A DNA stretch of 63,359 bases, taken from contig MU657175.1 in assembly GCA_026770575.1 (NCBI GenBank), forward strand, positions 259,665 to 323,023. The letters are read 5' to 3'. The notes beneath the pieces were generated by a model, which was given only the letters and a program-made list of their open reading frames with translations, searched no databases and had not been told where the DNA came from. A program made the position numbers and the translations under genes. The number at the start of each line of letters is the position of its first letter. Position 1 is the first letter of the stretch. Shown one piece after another: positions 21,815 through 31,983 of this stretch. The stretch is from Pelagophyceae sp. CCMP2097 (Eukaryota; Sar; Pelagophyceae).

Positions 21815-22084
21815 CGGAGCGAGCGTCCACTTGGCACTTTCTGGAATCGGAAATGTTCGGGGAATCGCGCGTCTGGGTCGGGCCCGCAAAGGCGCTGGCC
21901 CAAAGAGAGCTGCTTCACGACGGAGGCCCTCCTACTCGCGCTTCCGCTTCCTGCTCCTTGCCTGCGGCTCCGCCAAGACGAGACTCGCCTGTAGGAATTC
22001 CTAAAGATACACGCACACTGGCACTGTCTGGCAGGGCACGCAACAAAGCGCCGCCGCCAGAGGCGAGCCCCCGGCGGCAGCCTC

Positions 22085-23269
22085 GTGGGGCTCCTCCGAC
22101 GCACGCGGGTCGGGGCACTTGGCGGGGCCGTTTTCGAAGGGTCGACACTCTTTTTGGAATCTACGAGGACACTACATGTAGTCGGTGCGAGGAAAAAGGC
22201 CGCGCGGCGGCGCCGGACCCCACGGGCACGGCGGCGAAGCGCCGCGTCCTCGAGGAACCCGGGGAATCGACGTCGTCAGACGGACTCACGCTTTCCTAGG
22301 CGACCAGCGGTCCGGGGCGGCAAAGGGCGACGATGAGCAGATCCACTTCTCGCTGTCCAGAATCGACCCCCGGGCGCGCTTCGTGGGATTGTGCATCAAC
22401 TCGTACAGCGGCCAGGAGCTCGACGACGTCTCCAGGACGTCGTGCCACCTCTTCGACTCTTCCACAAGGCGCGACTTTATGCGTTTCGAGATGACTGGCG
22501 ACCGCGCGCTGGACAAGCACACTGCTGTGATCGTGGGCATCTTATGTAGAGACGGCGAAGGCGAGTGGGTGTTTAAGATCTGCGTAGAACCCGCGCACGG
22601 CAGCATGGTCCGCGGGCCGCGTCCGACGACCCGGCAACGCCCTCGGTTGGGGGATGCCGGAGCGAGTGCCGTACACTGCCGTACAACCGCCATGGACCAA
22701 TTCAGACTGGTTATCCGCACATTTAGGCGACGGACAACGTCGACGAGCTCCAGGCGCTCATCCACCGCAGCGAGTTCAAGCCGCTGAACAAGAGACGCAA
22801 GTCGCCGCAGCTGCAGTCGCAGGGCTACGCGCAGCAGCCGCAGGCGTACAAGCCGCAACAGCAGCAACAACAGCACCACCACCAGCGACAGCCGCAATGC
22901 CAGCAGCCGATGATGCAGCAGCAGCAGCCGCGGCCGCAGCAGATGCAGGTCAACGTCAAGCTCGCGATGCCGCAGCAGCAGCAGATGCAGCAGATGCAGC
23001 AGCAGATGCACCCGCAGCAGATGCACCCGCAGCAGATGCACCCGCAGCAGATGCAGCAGATGCACGCGCAGCAGCAGATGCAGCAGCCGCAGATGTACGC
23101 GATGCCGCAGGGCTACGCGATGCCACAGGGGGCGCCGCGCGAGCAACCCGCGCCGTACGGGGGGCAACCAGCGCCATACGCGCCACAGATGCAGATGCAG
23201 ATGCAGCCGCGGCAGATGTACGCGCAGCAGCAACTGCCCATGGCGTACGCGCAACACCCGCCGCGATGA
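22085..23269 (+). CDS. TerD-domain protein with Gln/Met-rich tail (5' end unresolved)
   Basis: Inferred pieces: an exon ending at about 22184 (FLESTRTLHVV), 22300-22607, and 22727-23269. Joined across the first intron they read HVVGDQRSGAAKGDDEQI, then IHFSLSRIDPRARFVGLCIN, RDFMRFEM, ALDKHTAVIVGILCRDGEGE and WVFKICVEPAHG. This is the second half of a TerD/stress-response (tellurium-resistance family) domain, a Ca2+-binding fold. The last exon (ATDNVDELQALIHRSEFKPL) runs into about 150 residues dominated by Gln, Met, Pro and Tyr. The second donor (ATG|GTCCGC) is weak. The N-terminal half of the TerD domain must lie upstream; I could not place it. Confidence 0.65.
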
Positions 23270-23512
23270 ATCCTCGTAACACGTCTTTTTTAAAACCGTG
23301 TGGCGCTCGCCAGCCTCGCCGCGACGCGGCGCGACGGCGCCACGGTGCGTGACGGACGCGGGCGCACGAGTGTTTCTTGAAGGAAATCGTTATGAGTTTA
23401 CTAGATCTACTCGTGCCTCATGAGAGGACGCGGACAAGGGGGTACTGGACTTTCGCAGACGGCGCCCGATGTGCTTTGGTCTCGAGCGGCGGAGAGGCGG
23501 CCTTGGAGGTCT

Positions 23513-23875
23513 TTACTCGCAAGTGCCGGTGCCGTCCTCGAAGACCGGGACGACGGCCGAGCCGTCGGCGCACGTGATGCAGTCTTCGGCCTACGGCAGG
23601 GTACGCGTCACGGGCTTCGACTTTTCGGCTTAGGGCGCACCTTGTCCGGCATGGTGTCGTAGCCGCAGGAGCCGCAGCTCTCGTGGCATTCGCATTCGGA
23701 GATGATCATCGTCTCTGGGTTGAAATAGCAGCGAGCCTTGGGCTGCGCCACGATCCCAAAACGCAGCCCGCGAGCCGACCTACGGCCGTTTTACGAACAC
23801 GAGGCGCGCCGGGAAACTAGACGCCGCCGCCTGCGCCGACGCGACGACGAGCGAGGCGAGGAGGAGACGGAGCAT
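23513..23875 (-). CDS. Small secreted Cys-rich protein (5' splice unresolved)
   Basis: From ATG at 23875 a clear signal peptide is encoded (MLRLLLASLVVASAQAAA). Downstream pieces are 23779-23641, reading GLRFGIVAQPKARCYFNPET then SECECHESCGSCGYDTMPDK, and 23590-23513, reading AEDCITCADGSAVVPVFED then GTGTCE and stop. The last intron (23640-23591, 50 bp) has a GTGCG donor and TAG acceptor. The join between the signal peptide and the second piece does not work with standard sites (a TAG in CGGCCGTAG interrupts it), so an indel or another start is possible. The repeated Cys suggest disulfides in an extracellular or lumenal protein. Family not recognised. Confidence 0.55.
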
Positions 23876-24233
23876 TGTCCTTGCGTGCGAGTGAATCTCA
23901 ATCGCTTCTGCGACGTGTACACCCTTGCTTGCTTAAGATCCACCCTGGGTGGGGCTGGCCCATTAGGGTATAACCGGCTAATCGGTTCCAAAGTCAGGCT
24001 CCCGGTCCAAAAGGCCCGGGTGCCATGCCTGCGGGAGTGGTTTGTGCGCTTTGCGCTTGACCCCCTCGTGCAAGTACCCTTTTCGTTACGTACATGTAGA
24101 TCTACAAGGGGTATCGCCAATGACGCCGAGGAATTTCTGGCAATCGGAGTTTTCGTCGGTTGGAGTTTGGCTCTGTTGGGAGTGATAGAGGACGTCGCGC
24201 TGAGTCCCATGATGCCCGGTCCCACAAAAATCT

Positions 24234-24953
24234 NNNNNNNNNNNNNNNNNNNNNNNNNNNNNNNNNNNNNNNNNNNNNNNNNNNNNNNNNNNNNNNNNNN
24301 NNNNNNNNNNNNNNNNNNNNNNNNNNNNNNNNNNNNNNNNNNNNNNNNNNNNNNNNNNNNNNNNNNNNNNNNNNNNNNNNNNNNNNNNNNNNNNNNNNNN
24401 NNNNNNNNNNNNNNNNNNNNNNNNNNNNNNNNNNNNNNNNNNNNNNNNNNNNNNNNNNNNNNNNNNNNNNNNNNNNNNNNNNNNNNNNNNNNNNNNNNNN
24501 NNNNNNNNNNNNNNNNNNNNNNNNNNNNNNNNNNNNNNNNNNNNNNNNNNNNNNNNNNNNNNNNNNNNNNNNNNNNNNNNNNNNNNNNNNNNNNNNNNNN
24601 NNNNNNNNNNNNNNNNNNNNNNNNNNNNNNNNNNNNNNNNNNNNNNNNNNNNNNNNNNNNNNNNNNNNNNNNNNNNNNNNNNNNNNNNNNNNNNNNNNNN
24701 NNNNNNNNNNNNNNNNNNNNNNNNNNNNNNNNNNNNNNNNNNNNNNNNNNNNNNNNNNNNNNNNNNNNNNNNNNNNNNNNNNNNNNNNNNNNNNNNNNNN
24801 NNNNNNNNNNNNNNNNNNNNNNNNNNNNNNNNNNNNNNNNNNNNNNNNNNNNNNNNNNNNNNNNNNNNNNNNNNNNNNNNNNNNNNNNNNNNNNNNNNNN
24901 NNNNNNNNNNNNNNNNNNNNNNNNNNNNNNNNNNNNNNNNNNNNNNNNNNNNN
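24234..24953. other. Assembly gap (run of N)
   Basis: 720 undetermined bases. The left flank ends CCACAAAAATCT; the right flank starts TTTCTTATTGAGC. Nothing can be said about the content; the size may be arbitrary. Confidence 0.98.
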
Positions 24954-24984
24954 TTTCTTATTGAGCTATTTATTTTTTCTTTTT

Positions 24985-25080
24985 TTTGCGGCCGACCAGA
25001 TTCGAACCTGTGACCAAAAACTTCTTCTATGATGATTCCAATGAGGCTCCTGCTCGACCTCAACTCCCAATTTTAGCGAT
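24985..25080 (-). other. tRNA- or SINE-like fragment (box B)
   Basis: On minus, CACAGGTTCGAATCTGG fits a T-arm/box B core (GGTTCGAATC) followed by CGGCCGC and a T-run on plus (A-run on minus). The matching 5' acceptor strand is not found upstream, and the T-stem has a mismatch. So this is not a convincing intact tRNA; a tRNA-derived SINE next to the gap is possible. Confidence 0.2.
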
Positions 25081-25149
25081 CGCATCAACCACCAATCGCT
25101 AAATCGGCCGAGTTGCTGTTTTTTTTCTTCCCAAAGGTGGAACCTCGGA

Positions 25150-25212
25150 TTTGCTGGGCGACACACAAACAGACAGACAAACGGACAAACGGACAGACAG
25201 ACATAATTGCCC
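25150..25212. repeat. ACAGACAGACAAACGG microsatellite
   Basis: Imperfect repeats of ACAGACAGACAAACGGACAA directly left of the second foldback element. Confidence 0.7.
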
Positions 25213-25216
25213 CAAG

Positions 25217-25296
25217 TAATCCTTCAATCAAAGGACCCGAAGGGCCCTTGCCGTAAACTGACGTTGAATAAACGGCAAGGACCCTTCGGGTCCTGA
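25217..25296. mobile_element. 80-bp foldback element, copy 2
   Basis: Arms AGGACCCGAAGGGCCCTTGC (25232 on) and GCAAGGACCCTTCGGGTCCT (to 25294) pair over 23 bp with one mismatch. Nearly identical to 12177-12256, including the flanking TAATCCTTCAATCAA and the loop AAACTGACGTTGA. Confidence 0.88.
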
Positions 25297-25379
25297 AATA
25301 CCCCTCACGCCTCACAACCACTCCGAAAAATGTAATGTGTTTTCGTGACTTTTTCAGAATTTGCAGTTTGTTTTTTCAC

Positions 25380-26740
25380 AATGTCGAAAGTTCAGGACCT
25401 CGCACAAAAGCGATTTCGCTCCTGGATCCAAGGCGCCGCGGCGTGCCCCCGCGTTTCGGAGGCGGATGCGGCTGTGGGCCGCGCTCCGACTCGCGGTTGC
25501 AGCGGCCTGGGACGGCCGCGAGGGCGGCCAGCGCTTCGTCGTCTCCCAGGGCTCCCCGCAGGCCCTCGACGCCGACGCAGAGGTACGAAGCCGCCACCCG
25601 CGTCCGGGACGGCGCGCTAGGTCCGCGTCTTCGTCGCCGTGCCGTCGGCCGCTGGCAACTTTCGAAGACAGCAATGGATCCGGAGTACGTGGTGCCGCAG
25701 TTGGAGGGTGCGCCCTCGCCTTGGAAAGTCCGAGCCGCGCTCGAGGGCAAAGGCACCGGACGCGTGCGCAATCCGCCGCGCTGACGCCCAAGCCTGAGTC
25801 GATCCTCGGGCGGCCGACGCCCGGGCCGCCGTTTGCGCTGACGTGTGCGCCGGCGCTTGGACTGGCGCCAGAGGCGCCGACCGCCGGCGCGCAGCCCTGC
25901 GCGCTGGCGGCGCGCGTGCGCAGGCTCTCCTCGCGAGAAGGGCCATGCCGCCCTTCTCTCGCGCGCGGGCCGCGCCGCCGTCGTCGAGCGCAGATTCGCC
26001 ACGTGGGATATTGGGGATGCAGCCGATCCCATGGGGGCCATGGCGTATGGGACCCCATACAGCAGGCGGCGTCTGGGGTCCCATGGGGTTCTCCAATGCG
26101 GGCTGCGGTACGTGATCCCGCGACTCAGGCCGAGCGAGGCGGCGCTGCGACGTGCGCCGCGTTCTGCCGCGGGGCCTGCGTCCACGGCTGGGACCGCGGC
26201 GCATGCGGCTCCGAAGCCGACGCCTGGGTGCGCGGCTCCAGTGATATCTGCCGCGACGGCTGCTGTGTCGACGGCTAGCCGGCTGCGGACGGCCGCGTCG
26301 GCGACTGCCGCTGCGACGGCCGCCGCCGCGAGCGCGCAGTCACCGTCGGCGGCCGCCTCGTCGCCATCGCAACAAGAGCCTCGCGCGGAGCCGCGCCTCG
26401 GTCGCTTTCGCCACCGCCCTGTGCCTCGCCGTCGAGGCCCGCGCGGCCTCCAACTTCCACGACATCCTGGACCCTCAAAGTCGGTCGCGGCAGCCGGGCT
26501 GCGGATCTTTGCGAGAGCTCACTTCGAGCGGCGCTGGGCAGACGCCTGGTGGCTCGTCGAGGCGCGGGTGGACTCCCGGGGTCTCCCTCCGTCCCTAAGT
26601 CTCCCTCCGTCCGGAATTCCGCGTCCGAAGCGTCGCGGCACCGCGTTCAGAAGACCCCGCCCTTGGGATAGCACCGCGCCGCCGCCCCGCCGCGTCGGGG
26701 GGGCGCGGTTGAAAGGATCGCGGTTGGAAAATTGTTTGAA
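25380..26740. other. Uncertain region with long open frames on both strands
   Basis: Plus-strand frames from 25361 (about 300 codons, ending in a Cys-containing stretch near 26140-26278) and from 25845 overlap minus-strand frames from 26185 and 26204. Codon content is dominated by Arg, Ala and Pro, typical of spurious frames in GC-rich DNA. A plus-strand ATG at 25381 (MSKVQDLAQKRFRSWIQGAA) may begin a real spliced gene, but I could not extend it. A local near-palindrome around CCATGGGGGCCATGG lies at about 26030. Confidence 0.3.
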
Positions 26741-26788
26741 AATCGTGTACGTATCAGGAGGTGGGCCTCTTGGCGCGGGAGGCGGGCC

Positions 26789-29475
26789 TCACGCCTCGGC
26801 GCCGGCCGGATCGTCGGGCAGTCCGAGGATCAATCGCGATGCCTTTTCCGCGATTGCGAGGGTGGGTAAGTGCGTGTTGCCGGAAGTGATGCTTGGCATA
26901 ATCCCGCAGTCCGCCACACGTAACCCACCGATAACACCGCAACGCGTCCCGTCGCGCACCTCCAGCCGCGAAGTCACCACGGCGCCTAGGGCAAAGCGTC
27001 AAGGGGATGCGTACGGGGCCGCAACGCGGACGGGGCCACGTCCGGGGCCGCGTCCGGGGCCGCGTCCGAGTCCGGCCCCGCAGCCGCGGCGGGCCCCGTA
27101 CGGTGCGCCCCCCCGCGGCGCGCGTGCTCACCCGCGTCGCCGTCGGGGCCCATGCGCGTCGTGCCGGCGGCGTGGAAGATGCTGGTTCCAATGTCGGCAG
27201 CGGCCGCCGCCAATTCATCGTCAGTCTGAACATCTTCCCCAGGCAAATGCTCCACCGCCCCGAGTTCCGATGCGAGTTTGGAGGCGATGGCGCGCGTGCG
27301 CCGTAAAGACTCGACTGCGATTTTGATGTCGTTTTCGGTCGAAAGGTAGCGAGGGTCGATGAACGGAGCGTCTCTCGAGTCCGATGAAGAAAGCTCGACA
27401 GTACCGCGACTCCTAAAGGTCGCGTGGTGCGAAAGGGACCGCCGCAGGGACCACGCTCTGGGGGGGGGGGGCGCTCTGGGGACACACACTCAGGGGACGC
27501 CAGAACCATCACAAGGAGAGGCGGACGCGGGCCTCGCGCGTCGGTCGGAGATTGCACACCGACGCGGTGATCCCCGGCCACGCGTGCAGCGGGTCCTCCC
27601 ACGAGTCGAGCGAGAGCGGCTGCACATGCCACTGCAGGTCCGGCGTCGCTGCGCTTTGGCTCTTGGCGAAGACGCCGAGTTGGGATGGGGCCATTGCCAA
27701 CGGTCCCGATTGGTAGAATATGTACTCGAGGCCAGTCCTGACCAAACCGACAATCGAGTGCATGCGCGTGTTCAGCGTGTCCACGGCCGAATCCAGCTTG
27801 TACACCGCGCCTAGAAAAGGCGTGCGGACCACGCTCCCGTGGAGCGCCGACAAAGGCAATCTCCACCACCCGCCTCTGACGCCGTCTTCCCTCTGACGCT
27901 GTCTTCCCGCGTCCTCGACGGCTTGCCCGCGTCGAGGCGGCTTTCCCGCATCAAGGCAGCATTCCAACGTTCTCGACGGCATCATCGACGGCCTTGCGGA
28001 CGCCGTCGTGTCGCGGAGCTGGAGATGATCTTGGAGGTTCGCGCCGACGCCCGGAAGGTGTGCCACGGCCTCAATATCATGCTTTTTGAGCAATTCTCGG
28101 CCGCCGACGCCGCTGCACTGCAGCAGGTGCGGCGACCCGATGGCGCCGCAGGCCAAGATGACTTCTCGTTTCGCGGAAATGTTGAAGAGTTTGTCGTTTA
28201 GCTTGTCGCAAATGGGCCGTTGGCGGATGAAGCCGACGTCCACCAAAATCGCACGCGCGTAGGCCAGCCACCCGTCGCGCGCCGGGCGCCGCCAGACCTA
28301 GGTTCGGACGTGGAGCGCCAGTCCACGTCTTCGGATCTTTTGCCGTCGTCTCTCGAGGGAGCGACGTGGAGCGCCAGTCCACACGTCGGGTCTTTCGAGG
28401 GAGCGACTTTGACCGTCGGGTACTCCGGCCGCACCTCGAGGCCCGAGGCTCGGAGCTTTCCCGAATCGTCTTTGTCGAGGAGGATGCGCTTGGCGTGGAC
28501 GTTTTTGAAGACGACCAAGTTTGGCCTCGACGCGAGGACTGGCGCCACGAAGGCGCGGTAAGGCGAGAGTCGAAAACCGCCCCGACCCGAAGAAAAGTGT
28601 TTTTGAGTGACTTCAAAGTACCCGACGCCCTCCGTCGCAGAGTCGACAAAGTGCGTCCGCGGCGAAAGGCCGACTTTGGAGCACGCCAAAGCCCACGCGT
28701 CCAGGCTACAAGGAGAGCGTGGCACAAAGCAAGGCGCCCGCAAACGAAAACGCACACTTGCCAGGACGTGGCCTGCTTGGTCACGTCCAACTCGCCGTGC
28801 GTGCCGAGGTGGGTCCCGTCGGGGAGTCGTGCGTCCGATGCGGTGTAGCGCATGAATCGCTCAAAGTGGGGCCTCAAACGTTTCCACCCCCACGAATCAT
28901 CTCCCGTGACCTTCGCCCACCCATCGTAGTCCTCGGGCTGGCCGCGCATGGCGATCATGCCGTTTATGGCTCCCGAACCGCCGACGACTTTACCGCGCGG
29001 GTAACCAATCACGCGGTTGCCGAGATTGGCCTGGGGCACGGTCCGGAAACCCCAATTCGTCCGGTGCTGCGGATACCGCCTACACAGCGTAAATCTGCGG
29101 CCCCGAATGCGCCGGCGGGAGGCGGCCCGTCTCCCGGGTGGCCTCTCCGGGTGGCCTCGGGTGCCGGATGTTGCACGGATTAGACGCGGGTGATCGCATG
29201 GTGTAGACGTATCCGACGGGGATATGGATCCAGTGGTACTTGTCGTTTCCACCGGCTTCGAGCATCGCGACGCGGTTCGACGGCTCAGCGCTCAGACGGT
29301 TCGCGAGGAGACATCCCGCGGACCCTCCTCCGACAACAACATAGTCAAACGAACCCAACGATGCCATCGCCGTGCCGCTGGCCTGCCGTGCGGGCGCCGC
29401 GCTGCAGAGGCCGACGCGGAGCGCCGCCGCGTGCCGCAGCGCCGCCGCGTGCCGGAGCCCGCGTAGTACGGCCAT
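26789..29475 (-). CDS. GMC-family FAD oxidoreductase (choline dehydrogenase-like)
   Basis: FAD-dependent alcohol/choline-type oxidoreductase. Exons on minus: 29475-29177, 29079-28756, 28705-28435, 28297-28015, 27810-27540, 27412-27132, 26985-26789; total 641 codons in frame. The Arg/Ala-rich N-terminus [20 protein letters not shown] looks like a mitochondrial presequence. Motifs: [19 protein letters not shown] (dinucleotide fold), [24 protein letters not shown] (GMC signature 1), [21 protein letters not shown] (signature 2), [13 protein letters not shown], and the C-terminal active site [16 protein letters not shown] with [20 protein letters not shown]. Introns 4 and 5 seem to use GC donors. 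Length is normal for the family plus presequence. Exact substrate unknown. Confidence 0.9.
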
Positions 29476-29707
29476 GGCGCGCTTTTATTTGCGAGCCCTT
29501 TCGGCCGCGGCCCGGCCTGCACGACGCCGTCGGCCGGGCCTTCTTGGATGGGTGGAACGCCCACTCGATGGGTGGACTCCGCAGAAGCGCCGCAAGACCT
29601 CGGATCCCCCGGAACCGCACTCTGGAGAGCCGTTCACAGAGCCGTTCCTCGGGTCTCGCACGCGACCCGCCTCCTCGACACAGGCACGCGGTGGATGTTG
29701 ATCACGC
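29476..29707. promoter_or_regulatory. Shared 5' region between GMC oxidoreductase and CAF1
   Basis: 232 bp between divergent start codons. A bidirectional promoter is inferred from orientation; no element is identified. Confidence 0.4.
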
Positions 29708-31409
29708 ATGAGCTCCGGCGACAGTAGCAGCTCCGACGTCGGCTCCGCGGCCGCGGCCGCGGCGGACGCGCGCGCCGCCGCGCGCAGGCGCGGCGGCGGG
29801 CCTGCGGGTGGGGGCGTCTACCCGGGACCCGACGGCCGCCTCGTTGAAATCAAAGATGTCTGGGCGGACACGCTAGACGCCGAGATGGCGCTAATCCGAC
29901 AAGTCGTCGAAAAGTACCCGTGCGTCGCTTGGTTTGCGGCAGATGTTTTTTTGCAAAAGGCCGCGGCCCTTCCAAGGGCCCTTTTGCCGCGGCGCGCTTC
30001 ACCGCATGTGTGTGCGACGCCGGCGGCGGCCGAAGACGGCGGTGATCGAGGGCTTTTGCTCGATGGCGTTTGATCGTTTTGCTCGAGGGCGTTTCGAAAA
30101 TTGGGATTTTGTACCGCGGCAGCATAGGAATTCCGATGGGTGACTCTAGGTACGTGGCCATGGACACGGAGTTCCCCGGCGTCGTGGCGAAGCCCATTGG
30201 CGACGCGTACTCGGCGGGGTACATGTACCAGACGCTCCAATGTAATGTCGACCTTCTGAAGATTATTCAGCTGGGCATCTCGCACGTCTACCGCGTCTTC
30301 ATTAAGGCAAACGAGAAACGACGAGGGGAGCCGAGGGGAGGTGAAGAGGAATAAGAGGAAGGGGCCCACACGAAGAGGAGGGCGCCGAGACGAAATGGAA
30401 AATGGAACTGTCACGCCTCTCCGAACAGCTTCTGCGACGGGGAAGGCAAGACCCCAGCAGTCGGCTGCTTCTGCTGGCAGTTCAACTTCCGGTTCGACCT
30501 CTCGGAAGACATGTATGCCGAAGATAGTATCCAGCTTCTGAAAGAGTCTGGAATTGACTTTGGGCGACACGCGGAAGAGGGCATCGACGTGCAGCGCTTC
30601 GGCGAACTGATCATGACTTCTGGACTTGTGTTAAGGGACGAGGTCAAGTGGGTCTCGTTCCACTCTGGGTATGACTTTGGGTACTTGATTAAAATGTTAA
30701 CGTGTCAAACTTTGCCCGCGGAAGAGAGTGGTTTCTTCGAATTATTGCACGTTTATTTCCCTACTTTATATGATGTAAAGCTCCTCATGTCAAAGGTCGA
30801 GGGCCTGCACGGCGGCCTGCAGCGCGTCGCCGAGGACCTGAAGGTGGAGCGGATTGGACCGATGCATCAGGTAAAGTTTCCTATTACCTATACGTTTCCT
30901 TATACGTTACCTAATTGACACCCCTTAGGCCGGCTCCGACTCGCTTCTGACGAACTCGACGTTCTTCCGCCTCGCCGAGATTGCGTTCACGGGGGGCGTG
31001 GAAGCCATAGAGGCCAAGTACAGGGGAGAGATCTTTGGGCTGGGGCAGCACGCGTATCGAGGTGCGTGCTCAGTTGCCAGGCAGGGAAAGGGCCTTTGGG
31101 AAGGTCCTGAAGGGTCGGTCGGTCCTTGGGGCTGAGCGAAAGTGGGTCGGTCTGCCTTTTCATTTATGTGTATGATACGTATTCGGAATTGCTAGAGTAT
31201 TTCCTTTAGGAAATTTATCGTAACTAGGCCACAACCAGAACAACAAGTACACCACAAGCGGCGGCGACGCCGGCGCGCCGGGCACGCAGCGAGTGATCAA
31301 CAACGTCCGCAATCAGGTCCGTCTTCCGGCTTATGTCCGAAAAACTGCCTCGCGTCCGACGGCGCGCGCGTTTGCAAAGACTGCCCGCCCCCGCCCTGCC
31401 CGCGTTTGA
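29708..31409 (+). CDS. CAF1: CCR4-NOT deadenylase subunit CAF1/POP2 (CNOT7/8 type)
   Basis: 3'-5' poly(A) exoribonuclease of the CCR4-NOT complex. Exons: 29708-29919, 30150-30285, 30451-30870, 30929-31061, 31228-31409 (360 aa in frame). After a Ser/Ala/Gly-rich start come EIKDVWADTLDAEMALIRQV, YVAMDTEFPGVV (catalytic Asp and Glu), QTLQCNVDLLKIIQLG, CFCWQFNFRFDLSEDMYAED, SGIDFGRHAEEGIDVQRFGE, SFHSGYDFGYLIKMLT (catalytic Asp), YFPTLYDVKLLM, LHGGLQRVAEDLKVERIG and AGSDSLLTNSTFFRL (catalytic Asp). The 30286/30450 junction is the least certain: GISFCDGEGKTPAV would fit the family even better but needs a frame change. The 58-bp third intron is AT-rich. The C-terminal tail is not conserved and may include another intron. 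Confidence 0.92.
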
Positions 31410-31734
31410 TGCATCCATTTGTAGCCCGAGGCCGAGTGAGTGGTGCAAGGACGTCTTTGCGGCCGATAGGATGATTTAACGTCGTAAAATTCCAGCCGTC
31501 GCTTCTACCAGACATTTTGGCTCTTCGGTCAAGTTCCATCAGGGAAGCCAATCGGGGGGCGATGGCGCGCGCAGTCGGATTGTGGACCGTGTTCGACCTA
31601 TTGGCACCAGTCCTACTTCCGCGCTCTTGAGCCTCCGAGCTCAGTAGCTAAAGCCCGAGCCGAGCAGGGCAAGCCGCTAAAAGCTGCTGAAAGCTGCGAG
31701 CGTCCAGCGTCGACGGCAGCAGCCAGTGACGCGG

Positions 31735-31870
31735 ACGATCATCGGCACGAAGGCCACACGGTCATCGGTACGGAGGCCGCACGATCGTCGGCACAGAGTC
31801 CGCACGACAGTCAGCACACAGAGGCCACGCAGCCGTCGACATGGAGACCACACGATCGTTTGCAAGGAGG
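31735..31870. repeat. ~24-bp tandem repeat (GGAGGCCGCACGATCGTCGG type)
   Basis: About five diverged units around GGAGGCCGCACGATCGTCGG. The same family, inverted, occupies about 39185-39372. Confidence 0.75.
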
Positions 31871-31983
31871 CCGCGTTGGGACAGGCCGGCAGCCGTCGAG
31901 GGTAGCGTCAGTGCGGCCGTCAACGCTCGCCGTCGGCGCGATGGTCGGTACGGGAGTCGGGTCATCGGAGGAAATGGAGGTCT

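Noticed and set aside
22286..23257. 323-codon minus-strand open frame rich in His, Leu, Arg and Val
   Set aside because: It is exactly antisense to the CAG/ATG-repetitive Gln/Met tail of the TerD gene; the composition is a by-product of that repeat.
24985..25080. Complete tRNA gene on minus
   Set aside because: The 5' acceptor strand and a proper D-arm could not be found and the T-stem has a mismatch; kept only as a low-confidence tRNA-like fragment.
26754..27869. 371-codon minus-strand frame in the GMC gene
   Set aside because: It crosses introns and reads conserved exon segments out of frame; the spliced frame carries the GMC motifs.
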